Notes under the pieces: generated by a model
The model's database searches: none
What the model was told of the DNA's origin: nothing
Seen by the model: only the letters and a program-made list of their open reading frames with translations
Assembly (NCBI GenBank): GCA_011033025.1
Contig: WFMF01000502.1
Span: 58,242-122,241, forward strand
Length of the DNA: 64,000 bases
From: Beroe forskalii
Lineage: Eukaryota > Ctenophora > Nuda > Beroida > Beroidae
Direction of reading: 5' to 3'
Translations under genes and position numbers: made by a program
Shown here: positions 1 through 22,736 of the stretch, piece after piece
Layout of the letters: each line of letters begins with the position of its first letter
How positions within the stretch are numbered: position 1 is the first letter of the stretch

Positions 1-719
1 GATAAGTCAATTGCTCAGTAGTTCAGAAGGTATTCATAGAGGTATAATTGTACCTAGGGTAATTGTACCCTATTATGGAAAAGTAGTATTTTGCCTTGGA
101 ACAAACATGATTGATCTTTGTTTTCAGTTAAGTATGGACTATGGATCCTGGGGATTGAACTTTGCGTAAAACCTAAGAACTGAAGAGGCGGTGAGGCACA
201 AACTGGAAGGTATAATGAATTCCATGTTCAAACAATAAATAATAAAACACTGTAATTGCCAAGTTCCACAACACAAATAACCACAACGAGCTGACTTTTT
301 AATGCAAAGTACTTTCAAATCATCATCATCAGTGCAAAAGTCATTGAGTTACCTCAAAATTTGGTTGTATAAAGTGTGTTGTAAAGTACTGTCCTATAAT
401 AACAAGCTATTGACCTGTGAGCCTCTGCTTCTCCGGTGATCAAACACGATCTCAGCGATGAATTAATTGTCCCATATTAGGCATGGTGTATAATTGTACT
501 TCATCTATATGGTAGTCATTATCCAATCACGTGGGTCAGATAATTTAATCAATTTGTGGTAACCTTCTTCGTAAATGCCGTTCGTGTGAGACACATTCAT
601 GAATTTCGTTCGTAGAGTTACGAAGCAAAGTTTCGTGTGAGTCACGAGTAGAAGTTCGTAACACTTAAGAAGTTCTTAAATATTTACGAACTATGTTACG
701 AAGATATTTCGTGACGGAG
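1..719. other. Gene-free AT-rich sequence
   Basis: I see no exon, RNA gene or clear repeat here. Around 570-715 there are several short variants of a TTCGTA/TTACGAA theme (for example near 600-640 and 690-710), which may be remains of an inverted element. Confidence 0.5.
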
Positions 720-2515
720 CTCCAGGGATTTTCCGATTTCAGGGAAATCTGTTTCGCAGTATGTCTGACCCAATTAAAGGTGATGTGCTAATGATTCGAG
801 ACAGAACCTTCACCCACACACCTAGACACGCACACCATCATTCGTTTTGTTATTACATGGTACACAAGGAAAATAGGCTGCTCGATATATCATCAATTCA
901 CCATTCATAAACATTATCATGACATCACGCTGTTTCGCTTTAAATTCGCGTGTGATCTATGTTTCATGAAACCCAATTAAATCTAAATCTCAAAGCGGAG
1001 GGGACACGCCGGATTGCGGTTTGTCTTTGCTGTCGCTGTCCAGCTGTCGGTTTCAATAGGTTCTGTCTCCCATTATGTTGTAAGAATCATTGCTTTTTAT
1101 ACCGGTAATCCCTGGCCATAGATCCTTTATCACGCTATCATCTTGCATGCAATAAAGCAGTACACGCTATTGATTTCAGCTCCTCAAAACACGCAAAATG
1201 ATATTTGCGGTAGCCTGCCATTTTAAACGCGACATATTTTAGCTTCTCAACTGTTAAAAAAATAAGAAAACCATACATAACATTGCTCCAGTACCTAGAA
1301 TTTGTTTGATTACATAAAACGGGAAAATTTATTAGCCAAATAAGTGGGACATGATTTTTAAAAAACCGATAAAAATAGACCGGTGAAATCTCATACCTTG
1401 CTTTTTCAGCATACTCCCAACAGCTAATTTCTGCGACCAGCATGACAAAATTAATGATAATCATTAATTAGATTTCGCTTTCCTCAGCACCCCGGAGCTC
1501 AGCACACGGTAACCAAGTTATTATATTTATATTCCGCAACATATATACCGGATGATAATAATTATAATTAAGAGCCGAGTCGCATAATTTAATATGGATT
1601 TCGCAGTTCCAAATATTATTCCACAATCCACGGAGTGGAAGCTGGGAGGTGATTTGTTTTTCTGTCCGAGCGAGGGGGCTTGAGAGTGTGTAATCATGTT
1701 ATAATGTTTATTCCTGATGATGATACAGTAGTATGATGTGACTAATATATTCGATCGGTTGCGATAGGGGTACCTTTAAAACCTTCACACACACTCACAC
1801 ACACCAGACTGGTATTAGCTGGCGGGGCCACTGAGCGCGCAGGATGCTCATCACGTGACGCGCGCTGGGTATCACGTGACCAGTATTGGGGTCACTTTGT
1901 TATCATAGACTCCCAAATATATTAATTTCATTTCGCTTTACTGCGGCAGCTTTGCTGCGGCTGCAGAGGTAGTAGCAGCTCGCTGCAGGGTATCCATTAC
2001 ACTGCTGCAAACCTGCACAAGTGCGCCGTCTGCTGCTGACCGGCATTATGTTTTCTCATAAATATATTCTTTTTATTTGTCAATAATTCAAAGTAATTTT
2101 ATACTCGTCGAATTTATTCGAACTTTTGAACAACTTTCACGTCTGCTCGATTCCCTTTAAGTTTTTTCTTTTAATCTTTTTTCTATAGTTTTATTGAATA
2201 TATTTTAGTCATATTATACAAGGTGCCGAGCCCCAACGCCCTGCTTGGTAATCTGAAGGATGCTTGTAGGGCTTCTTTCTGTGCTAGGAAGTCATTTTAA
2301 AGGCGTTTACCACACTGTGGTGACCTCAAACAAGGAAATATTTAGCTGTGGTATTCTTTCACTGGCTCAGCGGGTGTTACTTTTTATTTTGAATCTTTAT
2401 AACGTTTTATGTTTTCTTGTTTCTTTTTTTACTTTTTCGAAACTTCATGATAGATCATCCATCCTAATCCTTTTTCGTATGGAACATTGAACATATTCTA
2501 ACACCCTCTTATAAA
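720..2515. repeat. Segmental direct duplication, copy A
   Basis: This 1.8 kb stretch is repeated in the same orientation at 4580-6375. Copies align from TCCAGGGA..TTCCGATTTCAGGG to the run around CTTTTTCGAAACTTCATGAT, with scattered substitutions and small indels. Shared landmarks include the AATTAATGATAATCATTAATTAG palindromic core, paired CACGTGAC boxes near 1855-1880, and a CTGCAG-rich patch near 1940-2000. The 108-residue minus-strand open frame at 1138-1464 is broken in copy B by indels, so I do not treat it as a gene. The conserved CACGTG boxes could be regulatory, but that is inference. Confidence 0.85.
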
Positions 2516-4579
2516 AACTATTTCTAAATCCGAAGACAGCGGAAAAATTGGGAACTTCCGGCTTTTCTTTCTTCCTTCCGAGTTCCTTTCAAGCTTTTTT
2601 CATTTTAGGTTAAGAGAAAACAAAGACTCTTTAGTATGATCTCACTAGCCGGGGTAGGCTGACGATAGTGCAAGGTTTGCAGGACCCTGCACTCCTGCAA
2701 GTCATATTTTCATCATTTCATGCACCTTTTTGCAATTCATGCAACCTCTGCAACTCATTCCAGTCATGGGCAGGACTTTCAAAACCTGCAACATATTCTC
2801 TGCAATTCTTCTGCCCATCTTGCTACATGGATAAAGGAGCACCATAAAAGTAAAGTTGCAAAGAGCTAGTCCAGGTGTTGGTACTCAACATATAGATTAA
2901 ATATCCTATATAATCCACACATTAAAATTACATATAACTTAACTTCCACCGTGCCTCAATGGATGCCGGAGGTATATATTCTACTAAATAGAGCAGGGCG
3001 ACACTCAGACTCAATAGCTCGTAGAGGTGAGCCTGAGACGGGGCATATTATGCAGCATAATTAGATTAGGATAAATATATGTTATGTGTTTTCTCGGATC
3101 AAACCCGGAAGAGAACATAGTCCCCTTGGATCATCTTTTTGCAGGCTTCCACAACCTTCCTCTACATCATATATTTGGGGAGAGAGGGAGGAGGGATGGA
3201 CCGTTTTAGGAATTATCAAACTAAATGAGTTTGCAGAGTACTAATTAACACCTTCCCTCTTGATAGATAATAATTAATTACACCTCCACCCCACAGCTTT
3301 CTGGGCTGTCCGGGGAAGGGGAAATATTAATTCACCATTTTGTCACCATCCTCGATCATATATACAGCATATATATATTTGCAAATTACAAAAATTTTAA
3401 ATTAACGCGGAATATATATTCAATATATTTTCCCAATAATTATGCGGAAAATTATATCAATACATGAATATATATATACGATTTTCTGCACAAATATGCA
3501 GCAGCCGGGTTAATCTCGTTAGCTCCGAAGCGAAGCGGACATGTTGCAAGGAGCAGTCATTTCTCAGCCGTGCCTTGTGGATTCGTTATCCGGTTTTCCC
3601 TCCGGAGAGGTCATCGGTGGGGAATCGAATTTATCTAGAGCATACATATATATAACCCTTGTTACAATCTCATATATAATGTCAGGGATTATATGTTTAT
3701 TAGATTTGATTTTCGGTTATTTGGAGAAGTGATCCTTTAGTTTAGCATGGCTTTGCTTTATTTATAGGTGTGACTGACCACGCACAATATGTGTTAAGGG
3801 GCCTGTCACATTTTGAATTAATAAAATGTGGTTTTATTTTATTTTCGAGGATTTATTCATTTTTTAATATTTTATTTGATACATCTTATTTTACGCGCAA
3901 CATTTTCAGTTCTCTAATTTTATTCAACTCACCACCAGAATTTTTGACTTTTCAACCAATCATATCGTCTTATATTTTTAGTATACTTACTTTTTAACTT
4001 TACTTTTCCTAATTTATTTACTTTCAAAACTGATAAATCGAGACAGCCAGTCTGTAGCATCTCTTATCAATAGAATAAATTAATTTTATGTTGCGAAATG
4101 AAATTGAGTCTGTCCATCTAATAAACTAATATTAAAAATACACTCTTTGCTGGAATATTTCATATTTCTGATTCTCCTGTTTCAACATACGATTTTTTAC
4201 GATTGTGTACATAAACCTAATTCCAGATCAGGTTACTTTTGATCAGTTCGAGGTTTAGGGTGGTGCTTATCAATTTCCATTTTCACGTACAGCCGAGCAC
4301 CGTACAGATCGATTGTTGAAGCGGAAAATTTTTCCCTCAGCACCAAACAATATAGGCAGTGGGGATTATATCCATGATAATAAGTCGTAGACTCGTAGCT
4401 CTGTGATCAGGCCACCAACCACTGACAAACTCATTTTGACACAGGATTTGGAACCAAGAGACCACTTCCAATCAACTTTTCATCCGACAAGCACTAAATT
4501 TTCGTGAATTCTATAGAGTTTACACATGCCAAAACCTGCGGAAATGCACACCAATTTTCTTGCACAAATCTCGTATCAT
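2516..4579. other. Spacer between duplicated blocks
   Basis: No coding exon is supported. The stretch is AT-rich with TATATA microsatellite patches around 3360-3480. The open frames here are short, have atypical composition and are not flanked by convincing splice signals. Confidence 0.5.
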
Positions 4580-6375
4580 CTCCAGGGAGTTTCCGATTTC
4601 AGGGAAATCTGTTTCGCAGTATGTCTGACCCAATTAAAGGTGATGGCTAATGATTCGAGACATCCCTTCACCCACACACACCCTCACACACACACCATCA
4701 TTCGTTTTGTTATTACATGGTACACAAGGAAAATAGGCTGCTCGATATCATCAATTCACCATTCATAATCATTATCATGACATCACGCAGTTTCGCTTTA
4801 AATTCGCGTGTGATCTATGTTTCATGAAACCCAATTAAATCTAAATCTCAAAGCGGAGGGGACACGCCGGATTGCGGTTTGTCTTTGCTGTCGCTGTCCA
4901 GCTGACGGTTTCAATAGGTTCTGTCCCCCATTTTGTTGTTTGAATCATTGCTTTTTATACCGTTCATCACTTGTCATTGATCCTTTATCACGCTATCATC
5001 TTGCATGTAATAAAGCAGTACAAGCTTTTGATTTCAGCTCTTCAAAACACGCAAAATGATATTTGCGGTGGCCTGCAATTTTAAACGCGACATATTTTAG
5101 CTTCTCAACTGTTAAAAAATACGAAAACCATACTTAACATTGCTCCAGTACCTAGAATTTGTTTGATTACATAAAACGGAAAAATTTATAAGCCAAATAA
5201 GTGGGACATGATTTTTAAAAAACCCGATAAAAATAGACCGGTGAAATCTCATACCTTGCTTTTCCAGCATACTCCCAACAGCTAATTTCTGCGACCAGCA
5301 TGACTAAATTAATGATAATCATTAATTAGATTTCGCTTTCCTCAGCACCCCTGAGCTCAGCACACGGTAACCAAGTTAAATTTATATTCCGCAACATATA
5401 TATACCGGATGATAATAATAATAATTAAGAGCCGAGTCGCATAATTTAATATGGATTTCGCAGTTCCAAACAGTATTCCACAATCCGCGGAGTGGAAGTT
5501 AGGAGGTGATTTGTTTTTCTGTCCGAGCGAGGGGGCTTAAGAGTGTGTAATCATGTTATAATGTTTATTCCTGATGATGATACAGTAGTATGATGTGACT
5601 AATATATTCGATCGGTTGCGATAGGGGTACCTTTAAAACCTTCACACACACTCACATACACCAGACTGGTATTAGCTGGCGGGGCCACTGAGTACGCAGG
5701 ATCACGATCACGTGACGTGCGCTGGGTATCACGTGACCAGTATTGGGGTCACTTTGTTATCATAGACTCCCAAATATATTAATTTCATTTCGCTTTACTG
5801 CGGCAGCTTTTGCTGCGGCTGCAGGGGGTGGTAGCAGCTCGCTGCAGGGTATCCATTACACTGCTGCAAACCTGCACAAGTGCGCCGTCTGCTGCTGACC
5901 GGCATTATGTTTTCTCATAAATATATTCTTTTTATTTGTCAATTATTCAAAGTAATTTTATACTCGTTGAATTTATTCGAACTTTTGAACAACTTTCACG
6001 TCTGCTCGATTCCCTTTAAGTTTTTTTTTCTTTTAATCTTTTTTTCCTATAGTTTTATTGAATATATTTTAGTCATATTATACAAGGTGCCGAGCCCCAA
6101 CGCCCTGCTTGGTAATCTGAAGGATGCTTGTAGGGCTTCTTTCCTGTGCTAGGAAGTCATTTTAAAGGAGCGTTTACCACACTTTGTGGTGACCTCGCGA
6201 AACAAGGAAATATTTAGCTGTGGTATTCTTTCACTGGCTCAGCGGGTGTTACTTTTTATTTTGAATCTTTATAACGTTTGATGTTTTCTTGTTTTTTATA
6301 CTTTTTCGAAACTTCATGATGGATCATCCATCCTAATACCTTTATTGTATGGCAATGAACATCTAAAACCCTCTT
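4580..6375. repeat. Segmental direct duplication, copy B
   Basis: Second copy of the 720-2515 block, about 3.86 kb downstream in the same orientation. It keeps the paired CACGTG boxes (near 5707-5737), the CTGCAG-rich patch (5800-5850) and the segment coding on paper for a short hydrophobic frame. Differences from copy A include homopolymer length changes and a few substitutions. Confidence 0.85.
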
Positions 6376-8069
6376 TTCGAATTATTATTCTAATACTGCA
6401 TTACTGCTTCCATCTTCAAATTCATACTCAAATGGCCCATTATTTTTTCAATAGGTTAAAACATTCTATCCTGAATTTCAATCATTTTGTCTTAAAACTT
6501 CGCCATCTGTAATCACTCACTAAAGTTAAATAAAGACCTGACGCTATGTAGAATTCAATGTACGCCCGACGACGTTAATCTGGCCGGTAATATTTCTAAA
6601 TTAATAAGGCTGGATCATAGGTAAAGTTGTTGTCTGGGTAACTGATAGCTGGTTATAGACACCTGGATTTAGGAGACGATCACAAAGAATAGGCGGTTCT
6701 CAGTGACCTAATTATCTTGAGTTAAAGCGGGGAATTGGTAAACTGAGCGGCCTATGTCTGCTGTCCTATCCTTACACGCCGATAAAAACTTAGGGTATTT
6801 AAGTCATTAAATGCCACCCGAACTGCTTTTAAGAAGGGTGAAATCTTCAAAAGGGGAGTGTGAAATTTGGGAAATCTCGAGAATCGCCCATCATAGGTTG
6901 ACAGGTAATACACGCTGATTAGATTTAAAGCCACTGGTACTAATGTAAACATGGTTTTCAAACCTGTCACACGATTTATGTATGGTTTTATTTTTATTCT
7001 CAGCCTGTATTATAATACTTTTTTTTAGGGGTAACAAAAGCTCGAATGTTTCGCATTTTCGATGTTTTTTTTCGTTTCATTCGCAACTTCGTTAACCTAT
7101 CGAGAGGTCTTGCAGGTCATTTTCCGTGCAAAGATAACAAATTAGATATAGGAATGTCAATCCGATTAGACGTCGGAACAGTTTCCGCGGGCTAAGAATA
7201 ATTGTTTATATTTATAGGTACCACGCTGGCTACAGCCTCGTGGGGCTGGAATCCAGAATCATTTGATCATGAAACATTAACCATAGCAGTAACCATATAA
7301 TTTCCATCTTATCGAATACCTGAAATATTTCGATGGTAATGGATGGTAATGGGATATCAGGGACTGATTGAATGAAGCTAGTTCTTATCCAAAACAATGC
7401 ATGAACAAGATAGAACATTTTCGGTTTGCTCCAATGTATGGTCTAATGTCTGAACGAATAAAAAGCAGTGTTGGTTGTGTTTTCAGACTGTTTTAATGAC
7501 AAGAGGTTGAGAGCATTTCAAATAGCGTGTGCTAATCGTCTTTTGCCGCCGAACGATTAAAAGCAGTTGAGATTACGTCATTATTAAAGCTCAGCGTGGT
7601 AACCTGATGACGTTACCCCGTGCGGTTTTATTGATGACTCTTATAATATGTGACGATTGTATAATATCCGTAAATGGAAGCTGCTTCCTAAAACTAAATT
7701 GCTATTTGATAATTAGCCTAAATGGCTGTCCCCGGAAAATCTTTTATTCGCCCTAGAACGATTCACACGATCACACTAGCAATACATTGAGCCGCTTATT
7801 ACGTGTCTTATCATTCCGTCGATTGACTCAATGACTAAAACCTCAATCACTCCAATTAACTCAACCACTTTAACTTCAGTGACTTCAATAAACTCACTAA
7901 CTCAATCACTGTAACCTCAATCATTCAAATTAACTCAGTCACTAGAACCTCAGTCACTCCACCCTATTAACCTACTTTTCACCCAATTAATCCCCCTACT
8001 TTTCACCCAATTAACCCTCCCCACTTCTTAGGCGGATGTGCTAGCGCCCTGGTAGAGTAAAGGTTTAAA
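6376..8069. other. Upstream region of collagen gene A
   Basis: No exon is supported. From about 7800 to 8020 there is a degenerate tandem array of CACTCCAATTAACTCA-like units, which ends just before the start codon of collagen gene A. I see no clear TATA or initiator element. The array probably overlaps the promoter or 5' leader. Confidence 0.45.
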
Positions 8070-18949
<10,880 letters not shown>

Positions 18950-21900
18950 GTTATAGTGCAATTAGTGACAGTGTGATGGAAACTTTTAAGAGATGATAAG
19001 AGACTACTATTCTATGTAGGTTCTAATTTATTTTATAACTACGTATAAATGTTTTATTATCGCGATGAGTAGATTTATTTTTCGTTGATGTTTTTATCAA
19101 CTTTATATATAGTTATTTTTTATATTATCTTACCTTCACAAATGACTGAAATCCTAACATTTTCTAGATGATTGAAAGGCTATGCATTTTAACATCATTT
19201 TATACATCGAAACTTTTATTTTAGATGTATAAATTTTTGCAATGTAAATACCGAAAAAGTTTTAAAAACAGTTTTTACAGCCCTTTTAATACTATGTTTA
19301 TCGTTTATACATTTTTCCGATATATGATTTTTTTTATATAGTTTATTTTTATGAAATGAATATTTATAATTTTGTTGTAATAACACAGACCATTCATTTC
19401 AACTGCAAACCCCCTTATATTTGTGTTTCATTGCAATCATGTCCGATTGACACTTGAATTCAATTTAGTAACTTGAATTCAATATGATGAATTTGATTGA
19501 ACTCTTTGGAAACAAACTATCGATTCTTATTATCAATTGATTGAATATATTCCTGCTTTGAAGAAAGTTGGAGGTTCCGAACAGAACCCAAACAGGTGAC
19601 AAATTTCAAGTTTCTACTCAAAAAATACCGAAGAAATTGCCAAAATTATTCTAATTTTCCCCGTAACGCACATATCCAGGGTTTTGTTCGGAATCACAAC
19701 TTAAATTTTTCCCTAATTCCCGATAAAATATTTCCTTGTGTTTTAACATCAAAACTCTTCTCTAGCATGCCATGAAATAAGTTTGGGAAATAGAGTTGTG
19801 GTTCCGAACACATTCCCAAGGATTCCAGGTAAAATACATTTCTGTTAGTATGTTAACCGTTTTCGTCGTATGTTTTGCTCAGATTTGATATTATATTTTC
19901 GGTTATGTATATAATCAAATTTTTCCGAGATTCCGTGATACTTTGCAATTTTTTTCGGCATTTTCTTATAATTCTTATTTTCCAATCTCCCTTGCTTCAT
20001 GTCACGAGGTGGTATTTGTAATTTCCATTTATCTAATTAATTAACCAATTACTAGTGTATCAGTGCAGGTATATCCTATGTCACTGTCAATTGCCAGGTT
20101 TTAGTGCAGGTACTTGGAGTAGGACAGTTTGTCTCGAAAAATTATATTTTTTCACATTATATTATCCTCAACGCACCATTTTGCATTTGTTAGGACAATG
20201 TCTGGCACATCGAAAAAATTGCGAAACATATATGCATAAATTTTGACTTATCAAAAGATTTTTCGAGCATCAATTGGTTAAATTATAGCAAGTGTTTATA
20301 AAAGAAAAGATGATCATGGCGAGATTGAAAAAGTCAGTGTCTTTACTCTCTGTTATCGCCATCACAAAAAGGGTTGATCATCGAGGCCGGCCGGTGATTC
20401 ATGATCATCATCTGATGATATTTTGAACCGTCCTGGAGGATCAATCCTTATTGTTTTCGCGATAGAAGAGACACCAATTTTCTACCGATTGTCTTTTCAT
20501 TTGCCGTTCAAACAATTGCCGTTTAAACTTAAGCCATTTTAACATTTATTTGCCACTGAGAAAGCGTTCAAAGTTTTCACCCTTTTCCATTCTATCTGAA
20601 ATTGGATCAGCAATTGGCTAATATTTTTCACGATAGACCCACAATTAAATATTGTTCTACTTATTGAAATGAACTGCAAATTCCCCAATTTTCAAGTCGC
20701 AAAATTTAATCGAAGAATTTGTTTTTTGCAAGTTAAGAAATTCCCATTTCGATCTGATAACAGACAGGCCATCAACATTTCTAACAGACTCCTAAATTGA
20801 CAATCCATCGTATAATTTGTTTACCATTCCACGTCATAGCAATCCGTTGAACAGAATCATATAACATTGTCTCGATTAAATTCCATGTAGAACGGATAAA
20901 ATTCAATATTAAAATGTAAAATTTTTACTTTGGATTTTTACTGCAATTACCGGTCGAGACTTAGCGACGTTCGGGTAATCGAATTTAACAAGTCAACACC
21001 ACGTCGATATGAATAAAAATAATAAATTCCGAAATATATTATAAATTCAGTGGTCTAATTCTTAAAAAGTTATAAATTTAGCAAGATCTGCACAGTGCTG
21101 CACGGTGCAAATTCTTGCAAAATTGTGCTCCAAACCAGACAGATTATAGCATTGGCTGAGAAGGTGATTTTGAGGAATTATCTGGTGTTTCAAAAGGAAT
21201 TTAACACTGTACATTCTCCGAATTTTTGCAAGAACTGGAATTCATGCAATATTTTCAGCCATTTAATTAGGGTGCTAAATCATTAATAAACCTCGACACG
21301 ATTATGATTAAGAGGGGTTATGAGGAATTATAATAAAAATTAATTAGAATAATTATGGGTACGTGATATTTGGGCCATCAAAAGCGTTACTGATTATTAC
21401 TGATTCTTGGAAAGTGATTATAGGTACTTTGAAAAGTAGGGAGACGTAAAAACACATTTATTTTTACTCCAGATTCCTTGGACCTCGTCAAATAGTGTCT
21501 AATCCCGGCTAGAAGTAGAAAACACCAAAAACTGCGATTTTTGTACTTTTTTCCTCCGATTTCTGGGTTGTGTTCCAGTTTGGCCACTGGTTTCGATATC
21601 AATGTCAGTGACAATGACATTGGATCCGAAGCAGGGAAGATGCCACTTAGTAATTAAATCAAGTTACACGCAATGTCATTACGGCTGTGTGTACACTGCT
21701 TGTTTATCTAACGTACACTTCTCTCTCACTAAGAATAGGCAGTCGAGAATTACGTCATTATCATAGCATACATTGGTGAATTGATGACTTCATTCCATAT
21801 ATTTTTCGCGAGGGTAAACAATAATAGGATAATCAGATCATGTATTGTGTCTGCAGCAGGTCCAGCAAACTCTGCACCCGTCTCCTGTTGCAAATCAGTA

Positions 21901-22489
21901 AACATTTCCAGCATTTCTGTGGAAACTGAAACCCAGTTTATTATAGTGCGTTTTCGAGAGCTCATCCCGTCATGGTTACTACTTACTGTTCAACTCTAGT
22001 TAAAACATATAAAAACAGTGTTTTTCGTACAAAAAGGGGTGTCGCTAATTCTTTCCCTTAAAGCTCAAATGTTACTGTCTGACTATGCTGGGAAAATGAA
22101 AAGGTCATTCTTATTTATAGCTTCTCAGTGTCTCCAGCCTCTGTGAATTATAATCAAAACTTCCTTTTATGTTTCTTAATTCTTTTATTTTTCTAGTACT
22201 AATTTTCGTCAGAAAACTATCAAGAAGTGTTTATTGTTGTTGTCCTTTTGTTGCTTTTGCTTACTTTGAAGTTTAGATGTTCATTGTTTTTGCGTTGATA
22301 GCAATTATTTGACAGATCAGCTTAAAATCACTGTGCTCACTTGTGTTGCACAGCCATATTATTGATTGATTTATCTGATATCCGTATGATAGTTCAACGT
22401 CTCTCAGAAAGGATGTGATAACTCTTATTTGTCTCTTCTAAACCTAATTCTATTCCCAAATATAACCCATGTTTCTTGCTCAGAATGGT
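18950..22489. other. Intergenic region between the two collagen genes
   Basis: This contains the 3' flank of gene A and the 5' flank of gene B. No exon is supported. A short inverted pair (TGTTCGGAATCACAAC / GTTGTGGTTCCGAACA) lies at about 19685-19810. No clear AATAAA is seen close behind the gene A stop. Confidence 0.5.
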
Positions 22490-22659
22490 GTCTCGACCTT
22501 TTCAAGCGCAGCGTTTAACGCCGCGCAAGGGTTGTGCTTTTTGCGCGCTAGTGTAGTTTCGATAGCAAAACAAATTAACGATATGAAACTGCATTCGCGC
22601 GCAACAAAAGCACAACTCATGCGCGGCGCGCACTACGCCGCGCATGAAAAGGTCGCGAC
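22490..22659. repeat. GC-rich imperfect hairpin element upstream of gene B
   Basis: Arms of about 65 bp face each other: CTCGACCTTTTCAAGCGC, CGCCGCGCAAGGGTTGTGC and TTTTTGCGCGC on the left, and the complements on the right ending GAAAAGGTCGCGAC. The element is CpG-rich against an AT-rich background and lies 78 bp before the gene B start codon. It resembles the hairpin at 63287-63419 in its GCGCGGC...AAAAG pieces. Confidence 0.8.
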
Positions 22660-22736
22660 TCCCCAGTAACCGTGTCGCCCTAGTTCAGCAGCGAAGGACA
22701 GGCCACCACTAGAAATTTAAAACTCCCGGCACTACC

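Noticed and set aside
1138-1464. 108-residue minus-strand open frame
   Set aside because: The duplicated copy at about 5000-5320 carries frame-breaking indels, there is no recognisable motif, and composition is like the non-coding surroundings.
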